Positions 1 through 5,114 of a DNA stretch of 5,114 nucleotides are shown piece by piece. The DNA lies in the NCBI GenBank assembly GCA_003651105.1, contig QMTN01000043.1:1-5114 (forward strand). Reading direction: 5' to 3'. How positions within the stretch are numbered: position 1 is the stretch's first letter; each line of letters begins with the position of its first letter. The DNA is from Thermoplasmata archaeon. GTDB lineage: Archaea; Thermoplasmatota; E2; DHVEG-1; B18-G2. The position numbers and the translations under genes are program-made. The notes under the pieces are model-generated. The model saw nothing but the letters and a program-made list of their open reading frames with translations. It had not been told where the DNA came from and searched no databases.

Positions 1-229
1 AGATGTTGGTGAAGATCGAGCTCAAGGTTATCATTATTATCCCGGATAACGCTATGGTCAGCACCGGATAGCTTGCATTGAATCCTATCAGGGGGTAGAG
101 AATCGAGTCCATGCCAAGCGCTATAGCGGTTCTAACTCCAGGAATTGTTATGATCATCATGATGATGAATAAGACGAAAAATGGAAGCAGAAAGCCTGTG
201 GTACTTGGTTGCTGGGTCTTATCCTTCAT
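1..229 (-). CDS. EMC3/TMCO1-family (DUF106) membrane protein, N-terminal part, cut by window edge
   Basis: This reading frame was found by translating the minus strand from the ATG at 229-227; it stays open for 76 codons to the left edge. The peptide starts MKDKTQQPSTTG and then has a hydrophobic segment at about residues 13-31, a short amphipathic stretch (MDSILYPLIG, 40-49) and a second hydrophobic segment at about 54-73 ending near SSIFTNI. Archaeal DUF106 proteins are YidC/Oxa1-superfamily membrane proteins related to eukaryotic EMC3 and TMCO1, thought to help insert membrane proteins, and their gene often follows secY and adk. The call rests on this position plus the membrane pattern, because the diagnostic core lies outside the window. 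The start overlaps the adkA end by 11 bases and has GGGGAT three bases upstream (233-238), so translation is probably coupled to adkA. Confidence 0.72.
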   Translation of the reverse strand, partial: MKDKTQQPSTTGFLLPFFVLFIIMMIITIPGVRTAIALGMDSILYPLIGFNASYPVLTIALSGIIMITLSSIFTNI

Positions 230-782
230 TCAATCCCCTGAGGACGGGTGTTACCTGCTTTACAGCCTCATCCAAGGCATTGTCATGGTTGTAGACGATC
301 TTAACGACTGCTCCCGTTAATGCCGAGTATGCCATCGCTATGGCTCTATTCATCTCCTGGTGCTCCCTTATCTCATCTACAGTATCTGGATCTCTCCTTC
401 TTGACTTGTCCTTCTGCCTCCTGTTATAGATCTCCTCCGGATCAGCTTCGACGATAACTATGGCTCTCGGTTTCAGCCTCGTTATCACCCATTCCGGCAA
501 GCCAGGCATGTAACCTTGAGGGGTCTTTATGGTACAGTGAGTATCCACTATAACCTTGCCCATCTTAGATACCTCCTCAGCTGTCCTTATCTGCAACTCC
601 TTCTGCTTCTCCAGAGGTAGCTTTCTCATCTCATCCCTATCTTTTGCCCATCCGAGTCTTTTGGCTATCTCTATCATTACCGTACCGAAGGTTACAAACT
701 TGATATCCATGCCCTCAGATGCCTTCTGCATGACTGTTGTCTTACCAACACCAGGTATACCAGTAACGACTATCACTCCCAT
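219..782 (-). CDS. adkA: Archaeal-type adenylate kinase AdkA
   Basis: This 187-residue protein is predicted to be a cytoplasmic adenylate kinase (ATP + AMP to 2 ADP). The P-loop GIPGVGKTT is at residues 8-16. The segment DTHCTIKTPQGYMPGLP (80-96) is typical of the archaeal AdkA family and differs from the bacterial Adk signature. The Arg-rich segment RRQKDKSRRRD (121-131) fits the family's lid region, which contacts phosphates. Length matches the usual 180-200 residues. The ATG at 782-780 puts the P-loop strand at the very N-terminus, as expected. It starts 6 bases after the secY stop, with a weak Shine-Dalgarno-like GGGTTGAT overlapping that stop, so it is probably cotranscribed with secY. 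The secY-adk pairing is common in archaea and bacteria. No frameshift or missing motif was seen. Confidence 0.95.
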   Translation of the reverse strand: MGVIVVTGIPGVGKTTVMQKASEGMDIKFVTFGTVMIEIAKRLGWAKDRDEMRKLPLEKQKELQIRTAEEVSKMGKVIVDTHCTIKTPQGYMPGLPEWVITRLKPRAIVIVEADPEEIYNRRQKDKSRRRDPDTVDEIREHQEMNRAIAMAYSALTGAVVKIVYNHDNALDEAVKQVTPVLRGLNEG

Positions 783-788
783 GAAGTA

Positions 789-2315
789 TCAACCCCTTCC
801 AAAGAATTGCCTCAGTAGAGGATGCATGTCCATCGCCTGCTCCCTTGCCAGATCCTCATACAACCTTATCAGTATGCCAACCAACAACAAAACGCCCGTA
901 CCAGATGTCCTACCAACTGTTCCGATTGCATCGGCAAATGCAGCGAGTGCGCCAACGGCTGCGCCTCCTATGATTGTAACCGCAGGTATGTATCTCTCCA
1001 GAATCTTTCTCAAGATCTTTGGATCCCTTCTGAAACCTGGTATGTGCATGTCTGATTGCTGGATCTGCCTCGCTATGGCTGCTGGACCCATATCCGTAGT
1101 TTCTATCCAGAACTTCGCAAAAAGGATTGAGCCAAAGATGTAGATGGAGAGGTAGATGATGAAGTGCAGAGCGTGTTGCCATGGTGCATGGGTATCTCCA
1201 GCTACCCTGAATCCGAGCATTGGTAGGAGCCAACCCGTTATTCCATTCAAGGGTGATAGATACCATACCGCCCCCATGGTCGGTCTCGAATGACCCTCTG
1301 GATATGCACCCAGCCACCATTTTCCACCGAGTAAAGGTACATCTGAATGGTATAGCAGAAGAGCAAACATGTTTATGTTTGCGAGGAGGGCTGACATCAG
1401 GATTACAGGGATATTTGATGCATAGATCAACCTTATCGGATATCTCCCCCTTGCACCCCTTGCAAGACCATGAGCGAGAGGTAGCTCTATCCTGCTAGAC
1501 TCTGCATAGGCAACAAAGAAGAAGATGATCAGGGTCCCGATCAAGGCTATTATCGAGTTTGCATGGAATATCAGGATATCTCCATATCCCCTTTCAACCA
1601 GGCCTCCAACCGTGTATTGAGATGCTATGTAATAAGATCCTGGTATCAGACCAGCAGGTGGGTTTTGCATGCTCACGGGCATGTTCGGGTTTGCTGGTAG
1701 CCAGTTGAACAAACCGGTAACGATGGCTTCAGATACTCCAGCAGCTATGAAAAGAGAAACCCCAGAGCCTATTCCCCATTTCGATATCAGCTCATCCATG
1801 AGATAGATTATCAATGCTCCCATGAAGAGCTGTAAAACGATTAGGGTTCTTGCCATCCCCAAACCGACCGCATCAATAAATGCATCACTTGGTTTTAGGT
1901 ATCCGAAGACCTGAGGAATGGCTTCGACGAGGATCATTATGATTATCAGTATCTTCTGAAATCCCTGATAGATCATCTTGTCCTCGCTCTTTGTCAGATC
2001 TAAGTTTATTATCTTAGCACCCACGAATAACTGCAGTATAATAGATGCTGTGACTATCGGACCTATCCCGAGGTGCGCTAAACTACCGCTAGCTCCAGCC
2101 ATCACCGCCCTGAAGCCAGCAAACAGATCGATGACCCCAGGAGATAAGCCATAGATGGTGATCTGGGTGAGGACATAGTATATTATCAAGCAGAGGATTG
2201 TCCAGAATAACTTCGTCTTAAAGGGTACGTAACCTTCCGGTCTAGCTACGGCTGGCCATCTCTCTATGATCGGTTTGAGGGCAAATAGCTTGCTCTTCTC
2301 CCTCTCCTCCGCCAT
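789..2315 (-). CDS. secY: Preprotein translocase channel subunit SecY
   Basis: SecY (Sec61 alpha) forms the protein-conducting channel in the cell membrane, with SecE and Sec-beta. Numbering from the ATG at 2315-2313 (508 residues), hydrophobic segments lie near 35-57 (TM1), 78-100 (TM2b), 118-138, 156-176, 184-204, 250-271, 297-324, 384-404, 443-465 and 471-487, which gives ten helices. GIGPIVTASIILQL (83-96) is the conserved TM2 signature, and residues about 62-80 form the plug region. The cytosolic loop with ESSRIELPL and GARGRYPIRLIY (about 273-298) and the loop MGPAAIARQIQQSDMHIPGF (409-428) are the ribosome-facing C4 and C5 loops. A GTG at 2324-2322 is three codons upstream, but GTGATC there matches the archaeal Shine-Dalgarno and sits three bases before the ATG, so the ATG is preferred. 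The protein is longer than the shortest archaeal SecY proteins, with large external loops at about 205-248 and 325-383. Confidence 0.95.
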   Translation of the reverse strand: MAEEREKSKLFALKPIIERWPAVARPEGYVPFKTKLFWTILCLIIYYVLTQITIYGLSPGVIDLFAGFRAVMAGASGSLAHLGIGPIVTASIILQLFVGAKIINLDLTKSEDKMIYQGFQKILIIIMILVEAIPQVFGYLKPSDAFIDAVGLGMARTLIVLQLFMGALIIYLMDELISKWGIGSGVSLFIAAGVSEAIVTGLFNWLPANPNMPVSMQNPPAGLIPGSYYIASQYTVGGLVERGYGDILIFHANSIIALIGTLIIFFFVAYAESSRIELPLAHGLARGARGRYPIRLIYASNIPVILMSALLANINMFALLLYHSDVPLLGGKWWLGAYPEGHSRPTMGAVWYLSPLNGITGWLLPMLGFRVAGDTHAPWQHALHFIIYLSIYIFGSILFAKFWIETTDMGPAAIARQIQQSDMHIPGFRRDPKILRKILERYIPAVTIIGGAAVGALAAFADAIGTVGRTSGTGVLLLVGILIRLYEDLAREQAMDMHPLLRQFFGRG

Positions 2316-2318
2316 TCC

Positions 2319-2326
2319 GATCACTC
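2319..2326 (-). promoter_or_regulatory. Shine-Dalgarno of secY, overlapping the rpl15 stop
   Basis: Minus strand GAGTGATC followed by GGA and then ATG. It resembles the archaeal consensus GGTGATC and has the same spacing as the strong site before rpl15. It contains the rpl15 TGA stop (2323-2321) and the alternative GTG start. This favours the ATG at 2315 and suggests that ribosomes ending on rpl15 reinitiate on secY. Confidence 0.6.
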
Positions 2327-2713
2327 TGTGATTACAACCTCTCCTCCTTTCTCCTCTATCTTTCTCACAGCTTTCTCACTCGCCTTGGGAACAATCACCT
2401 TAACCTTGTATCCTATATCTCCCTTTCCCAGTAACTTATCAAACCCTTCCTTTCTCAGATCGATCTCATCCTTACCCGGAAACAACCTTTCTATATCTCC
2501 GACATTTATAACCTTTATCTCCCTTTTATCAAATCCTCTCTTGAAACCCCTTCTACCAAAATGATCCCTCATGTATTTCAAGACGTAGGTAAACTTATGC
2601 TTGTGAAGACCAGCATTTCCCCTTCCTCCCCTCAACCCCGCACCTCTTCCTGCCTTCTTCCCTCTTCCATGGGTCCTTGATCCTCTTCTTTTCTTTGTTC
2701 TGTCGCGAACCAT
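2321..2713 (-). CDS. rpl15: 50S ribosomal protein uL15 (archaeal L15p)
   Basis: This 130-residue basic protein belongs to the large ribosomal subunit, where L15 binds 23S rRNA through a long Gly/Arg-rich N-terminal extension. The diagnostic stretch is GSRTHGRGKKAGRGAG (residues 11-26), followed by LRGGRGNAGLHKHK (27-40). The globular part holds FGRRGFKR (about 52-59), and the C-terminal region has a KVKVIVPKASEKAVRKIEEKGG pattern (from about 103), typical of the last L15 strand-helix-strand. The frame stays open for 32 more codons upstream to 2809, but the ATG at 2713-2711 follows a near-perfect AAGGTGATC and gives the normal L15 N-terminus, so the longer form is rejected. It is slightly shorter than many archaeal L15 proteins. 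It lies 47 bases after the Pcc1-like gene and overlaps the secY leader, where secY usually follows. Confidence 0.95.
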   Translation of the reverse strand: MVRDRTKKRRGSRTHGRGKKAGRGAGLRGGRGNAGLHKHKFTYVLKYMRDHFGRRGFKRGFDKREIKVINVGDIERLFPGKDEIDLRKEGFDKLLGKGDIGYKVKVIVPKASEKAVRKIEEKGGEVVITE

Positions 2714-2716
2714 CTT

Positions 2717-2725
2717 GATCACCTT
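2717..2725 (-). promoter_or_regulatory. Strong Shine-Dalgarno of rpl15
   Basis: Minus strand AAGGTGATC lies three bases before the ATG at 2713. It is complementary to the conserved 3' end of archaeal 16S rRNA (known from other archaea, not present in this window). It fixes the rpl15 start and excludes the 32-codon upstream extension. Confidence 0.85.
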
Positions 2726-2745
2726 AAGAGGATTGAAAGAGCAGA

Positions 2746-2765
2746 TAAGGTTAAGTATTATTACC
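2746..2765 (-). promoter_or_regulatory. Possible weak promoter for rpl15
   Basis: Minus strand AAGGTAATAATACTTAACCT spans the Pcc1-like gene stop and the start of the 47-base spacer. The A/T-rich TAATACTTAA would put a transcript start about 15 bases before the rpl15 ATG, much like the rps15 arrangement. It is a poor match to TTTATATA, so rpl15 may instead be read through from rps15. No oligo-T terminator is visible in the spacer. Confidence 0.25.
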
Positions 2766-2994
2766 TTTTCGATCGCACGTTGTTTACCTTTTCCGCAACA
2801 GATATGCAAGAAAGGTAATCATCTAAGGTATGAAGTAAAGATGATGGAGATTCTGCCTCCATCTCCGCTACAAGCACGTTTTCCTTCAAAGAAGAACTTA
2901 TGAATCCATCATCATCTACCTTGACAGACTTGTACACGAGTTCGGCAAGCTTCTTATCCGGGTATTCAAGTTCCAACCTACACCTTACCCTCAT
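2761..2994 (-). CDS. Pcc1-like KEOPS complex subunit (Pcc1 or its paralogue Pcc2)
   Basis: This 77-residue protein resembles Pcc1, the small dimerising subunit of KEOPS, which makes the t6A modification on ANN-decoding tRNAs with Kae1, Bud32 and Cgi121. From the ATG at 2994 it has a first strand MRVRCRLELEY, a helix KKLAELVYKSVK (about 14-25), two strands around 30-48, and a C-terminal helix from about 50 containing SLLHTLDDYLSC, comparable with the family's LRxxxNSYLRW pattern. The Arg, Asn and RW positions of that pattern are replaced here, so it is divergent. An in-frame ATG at 3015 would add seven residues, but the 2994 start fits the family's N-terminus better. The start overlaps the end of the DHH gene by 17 bases, and no well-spaced Shine-Dalgarno is seen, which suggests translational coupling. 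A Pcc1-like gene after the S15-linked DHH gene is a known archaeal arrangement. Confidence 0.75.
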   Translation of the reverse strand: MRVRCRLELEYPDKKLAELVYKSVKVDDDGFISSSLKENVLVAEMEAESPSSLLHTLDDYLSCISVAEKVNNVRSKR

Positions 2995-4327
2995 ACCCCT
3001 TGCCAATGATATCATCTATATATCTGACGATCTCATCCAGATCCGTTTCTTCTAGGGTTGCTCCAGCCGCTATCTTGTGCCCTCCTCCCGATCCTCCGAA
3101 TCTTTGGGCGATCGACCTCATTAACCCGCCTAGATTGAGTCCTCTCTCAACCATCTTCCTTCTCGCCCTGCAAGATACATGGATCTTGTTCCTGTCTTTT
3201 GAGAAGGAAAAAACCGGTTTGTTCTTGCAATCGAAGTAGCTTGAGACTATTCCGCTCATGTAACTACCATCGCTTGCTTTATCGCATGTGAAATAAACGA
3301 TGTTCCTCGTCTCTTTGAGACCTCGATCCTCGATCTCTCTGAGCTTTTCTATTATCCTTATCTTGTAAGCCTCGCTCCTCCTTTTTATCCTTTCATAAAG
3401 ATCCTCCGGATTGAAGAGAAAAGATAGGGCGAGACCATGGTCGTTGCTCTTGCTACATGCATCGATCATCTCCGATATCACATCGAGGTTCAAAGGTAGC
3501 TTCTCGGTGAGGATTCTCTCCTTAATGATGTTGTTTGCCACCAATGGATCGATGTTGTTCCTCAATAGGGTTAGCATCAGGAAGGAATGTAATCTCTTCT
3601 TCTCCTCTCCTCCGATTTCCGAATATCTGGCATCCTCCCGTATAGATAATCTATCCAAGAGTTTTCCTATCTCCTCCTCCCTTCCGGATAGGCCTGGATA
3701 GAATGGGTCAACCGATAGATTGATCTCCTGGATTATGGGTCCATCACCAAGCTTCAGGGAGGGTCTGCTGATCTTGATAAATTCTTCCCTCCTCGCCTCA
3801 TCGAAGATCTCCCTATTCACTCCACTGAATCCTCCCAAGCTCTGCTTATCACCTATCGCTCCCATCAAGGCGAAGGGCGAGAGATCTATGTTTTCCTTGT
3901 TCATCTCCTTGGCTAGGAGATAGCAGAGGCTCGATCCTGATGCATCGATATCCCCATCTATACCAAACAGGTTCGAGTTCACCTGGATCACCGATCCCTT
4001 AATCACATCTCTATCCTCGGGCTGGTGATGATCCAGGATTATGGAATCCCTGCCCATCTTGCTTATCGTATCGATGAAACTACTACCCAGATCCGAAAGG
4101 ATCATCGCGTCGCTATCCTCATCTCCCAGCCTCTCTATCTCTTCCTTTACAGGATGTTCTAAAAGGGTGATGTGGAAGTCAAAGCCCTCCCTCTCGATAG
4201 CCTTTGCGAGGATGTAGGCTGAACATATGCCATCTGTATCATAATGAGAGATGATTCTGATTCTGCTAGTTTTAGGCAGGGATTTTATCTTTTCCGAGCA
4301 TCTCCTCAAACAATCCCTTAAGTCCAT
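2978..4327 (-). CDS. DHH/DHHA1 phosphoesterase, RecJ-like nuclease (probable GAN/Cdc45 relative)
   Basis: This 449-residue protein is predicted to be a metal-dependent single-strand exonuclease. The N-terminal DHH domain (about 20-190) has every motif: HYDTDG (28-33), D79 in SDLGS, DHH (99-101) and D160 in AIGDKQ. A middle segment includes CSKSNDHGLALSFL (291-304). The C-terminal DHHA1 domain (about 340-445) has SCRAR (385-389) and GGSGGGHKIAAGA (411-423), the nucleic-acid-binding glycine motif. Archaeal relatives encoded beside S15 include GAN, which associates with the GINS/CMG replication machinery and is a Cdc45 counterpart; this role is inferred from family and context. The ATG at 4327 begins one base after the rps15 stop and lacks a convincing Shine-Dalgarno, so translation is probably coupled to rps15. 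Other DHH enzymes, such as nanoRNases, are less likely given the length, motif set and neighbours. Confidence 0.88.
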   Translation of the reverse strand: MDLRDCLRRCSEKIKSLPKTSRIRIISHYDTDGICSAYILAKAIEREGFDFHITLLEHPVKEEIERLGDEDSDAMILSDLGSSFIDTISKMGRDSIILDHHQPEDRDVIKGSVIQVNSNLFGIDGDIDASGSSLCYLLAKEMNKENIDLSPFALMGAIGDKQSLGGFSGVNREIFDEARREEFIKISRPSLKLGDGPIIQEINLSVDPFYPGLSGREEEIGKLLDRLSIREDARYSEIGGEEKKRLHSFLMLTLLRNNIDPLVANNIIKERILTEKLPLNLDVISEMIDACSKSNDHGLALSFLFNPEDLYERIKRRSEAYKIRIIEKLREIEDRGLKETRNIVYFTCDKASDGSYMSGIVSSYFDCKNKPVFSFSKDRNKIHVSCRARRKMVERGLNLGGLMRSIAQRFGGSGGGHKIAAGATLEETDLDEIVRYIDDIIGKGYEGKV

Positions 4328-4328
4328 C

Positions 4329-4784
4329 CTACTTTACCAAAAGTTTTGCGGATTCGAGATCGTATTTCCAGTCCTCCGGTAACCTACCTATCCTCTTGTA
4401 ATACTTCACCAATCTCCTTATCTTCGATTCTGTTAGCTGGAGGTTTCTCTTGTTCTTGTAATCGTGCTTGTGCTCATCTAGGTGTTTCTTTATGGATAAG
4501 GCGGTCCTGATGAGACTCATCAGATCCTCTGGAATCTCTGGTGCAACCTTGTTCTTTTCCAAGATTTGAAGAATGCTCATGCCCGTCGCCGCCTTGTCGC
4601 GGGGCACCGCATACTGATCTCTCAAGATCATCCCGATCTGACTCGCCGAGTATCCTTCCTTTGCCAGCTCCACCACCTTAGCCTCAACCTCTCTTGGATT
4701 CAGCGCGCTCCAGTCTGGATGCTTGTCTCTGTAGACTCTCTTTGAACCGGATTTTCCTCTCCTTCTCGCATGGATCCTTGCCAT
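4329..4784 (-). CDS. rps15: 30S ribosomal protein uS15 (archaeal S15p/S13e)
   Basis: This 151-residue small-subunit protein binds the central domain of 16S rRNA. The archaeal/eukaryotic N-terminal extension [16 protein letters not shown] is followed by HPDWSAL (22-28) and a helical region with [19 protein letters not shown] (43-61). The universal S15 core is in the C-terminal half, with [15 protein letters not shown] (101-115) and the basic helix [21 protein letters not shown] (about 121-141). The length equals the usual archaeal S15 of about 150 residues. The frame is open to an ATG at 4808, but that would lie at or before the expected transcript start. The ATG at 4784 has AAGGAGAT three bases upstream and gives the family N-terminus. 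It is the first gene behind the strong promoter and appears to head an operon with the DHH and Pcc1-like genes. Confidence 0.96.
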   Translation of the reverse strand: MARIHARRRGKSGSKRVYRDKHPDWSALNPREVEAKVVELAKEGYSASQIGMILRDQYAVPRDKAATGMSILQILEKNKVAPEIPEDLMSLIRTALSIKKHLDEHKHDYKNKRNLQLTESKIRRLVKYYKRIGRLPEDWKYDLESAKLLVK

Positions 4785-4787
4785 GGT

Positions 4788-4795
4788 ATCTCCTT
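4788..4795 (-). promoter_or_regulatory. Shine-Dalgarno of rps15
   Basis: Minus strand AAGGAGAT followed by ACC and the ATG at 4784. It selects this start over the in-frame ATG at 4808 and falls inside the short predicted leader. Confidence 0.75.
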
Positions 4796-4820
4796 GGGAT
4801 TCCTGCAATACGAATATCTC

Positions 4821-4836
4821 TATATAAATTTGGTGC
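4821..4836 (-). promoter_or_regulatory. Archaeal TATA-box promoter of rps15
   Basis: Minus strand TTTATATA (4828-4821) matches the archaeal box A and is preceded by CACCAAAT, a plausible transcription factor B recognition element. With normal spacing of about 25 bases, transcription would begin near 4796-4800, giving a leader of roughly 12-16 bases that contains the Shine-Dalgarno. The box begins 13 bases after the stop of the upstream regulator gene. This is the clearest promoter in the window and probably drives rps15 and the genes after it. Confidence 0.75.
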
Positions 4837-4841
4837 CTCGG

Positions 4842-5114
4842 TTACATGGATTCTGATCTACCGTGAAACAACCTTGCCAGGCTCTTCAGGTAGTTCCTGT
4901 AAGCCCTGCTTCCCTTTTCCGTGAACTCGTACACGGTCTGGGGTTTCCTTCCAACAAACCTCTTCTCAACCTTTATATATCCTGATTGCTCGAGCACCTT
5001 TAGATGGGTCGCCAGGTTTCCATCTGTTAGATCGAGCAGTCTTTTCAGGGTTTTAAAATCCACCTTCCCTCTGTGAAAGATTATCGTCGCTATGGCTAGC
5101 CTCGTCTTCTCATG
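4842..5114 (-). CDS. Winged-helix transcriptional regulator (ArsR/MarR-like, HTH_34 type), C-terminal part, cut by window edge
   Basis: The frame is open from the right edge (codon at 5114-5112) to TAA at 4844-4842, 90 visible residues. A GTG at 5063 could be taken as a start, but the codons before it encode HEKTRLAIATIIFHRGKV, the normal first helix and strand of this fold, so only a few N-terminal codons are probably missing. VDFKTLKRLLDL (18-29) is followed by the recognition-helix segment TDGNLATHLKVLEQSGY (30-46), then the wing KVEKRFVGRKPQTVYEFTEKG (48-68) and a last helix AYRNYLKSLARLF (71-83). These small one-domain regulators bind DNA as dimers. No ligand domain or metal-binding cysteines are seen. 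Its target is unknown; it lies directly upstream of the rps15 promoter on the same strand. Confidence 0.88.
   Translation of the reverse strand, partial: HEKTRLAIATIIFHRGKVDFKTLKRLLDLTDGNLATHLKVLEQSGYIKVEKRFVGRKPQTVYEFTEKGSRAYRNYLKSLARLFHGRSESM

Noticed and set aside
158..180. Short ATC/ATG-rich tract resembling a simple repeat
   Set aside because: It encodes the Ile/Met/Phe-rich first transmembrane segment of the DUF106 protein; no true tandem repeat unit is kept.
111..320. Plus-strand frame MPSAIAVL... across the DUF106/adkA junction
   Set aside because: It is antisense to the overlapping ends of two genes, and its hydrophobic look mirrors the opposite transmembrane segment.
556..1143. 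Plus-strand open frame of 195 codons opposite adkA and secY
   Set aside because: It lies fully antisense to two clearly conserved genes, has no family features, and its Ser/Pro/Ile-rich composition is what the reverse of these genes produces.
910..1320. Minus-strand open frame of 136 codons inside secY in another frame
   Set aside because: It overlaps conserved SecY helices and loops, has low-complexity Arg/His/Cys-rich sequence and no recognisable domain.
2714..2809. N-terminal extension of L15 by 32 codons
   Set aside because: It overlaps the Pcc1-like gene end, lacks L15 similarity, and a strong Shine-Dalgarno precedes the internal ATG at 2713.
2828..2932. GATGATGG and similar repeats that recall C/D box guide RNA C boxes
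   Set aside because: They come from Asp-Asp codons and antisense of the Pcc1-like gene, and no properly spaced D box (CTGA) set was found.
4785..4808. N-terminal extension of S15 by eight codons
   Set aside because: The ATG at 4808 is at or before the expected transcript start and the family begins with [12 protein letters not shown] sequence at 4784.
4970..4982. TATA-like CTTTATATAT inside the regulator gene
   Set aside because: On the minus strand it encodes the conserved GYIKVE segment, and no gene start lies at a suitable distance on either strand.
4842..5063. Complete 73-residue regulator starting at GTG 5063
   Set aside because: The frame continues upstream to the window edge with sequence that fits the first helix of the winged-helix fold, so the gene is cut by the edge.

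Overview
The window is a dense archaeal housekeeping region. All eight genes lie on the minus strand, so transcription runs from high to low coordinates. Archaeal origin is supported by several independent signs: an archaeal/eukaryotic-type uS15 with the long N-terminal extension, an archaeal-type adenylate kinase (AdkA), an archaeal SecY, an EMC3/TMCO1 (DUF106) protein, a Pcc1-like KEOPS subunit, a RecJ-like DHH protein next to S15, a TTTATATA box A promoter, and GGTGATC-type ribosome binding sites. Codon use (AGG/AGA Arg, ATA Ile) and purine-rich coding strands would suit a thermophile, but the phylum cannot be fixed from this sequence.

Layout in transcription order (right to left): (1) the C-terminal 90 codons of a winged-helix regulator, open at the right edge; (2) after 57 bases holding a good TATA promoter and a Shine-Dalgarno site, rps15; (3) after 1 base, a 449-residue DHH/DHHA1 nuclease of the RecJ/GAN group; (4) overlapping its end, a small Pcc1-like KEOPS subunit; (5) after a 47-base spacer with a strong Shine-Dalgarno and perhaps a weak promoter, rpl15; (6) secY, whose probable ATG lies just beyond the rpl15 stop; (7) adkA, 6 bases after secY; (8) overlapping adkA by 11 bases, the first 76 codons of a DUF106 membrane protein, cut by the left edge.

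Two conserved archaeal neighbourhoods are joined here. One is S15/DHH nuclease/Pcc1 (translation, replication-repair, tRNA t6A modification). The other is the tail of the spc ribosomal operon, L15/SecY/Adk/DUF106 (ribosome, membrane protein export and insertion, nucleotide balance). L15 would normally follow S5 and L30, and here it follows the Pcc1-like gene, so the spc operon appears to be split at this point. There are no mobile elements, CRISPR arrays, RNA genes or stretches over 300 bases without a gene. I found no novel defence or mobile system. The more interesting points are the gene order, the divergent Pcc1-like protein and the translation-start signals.
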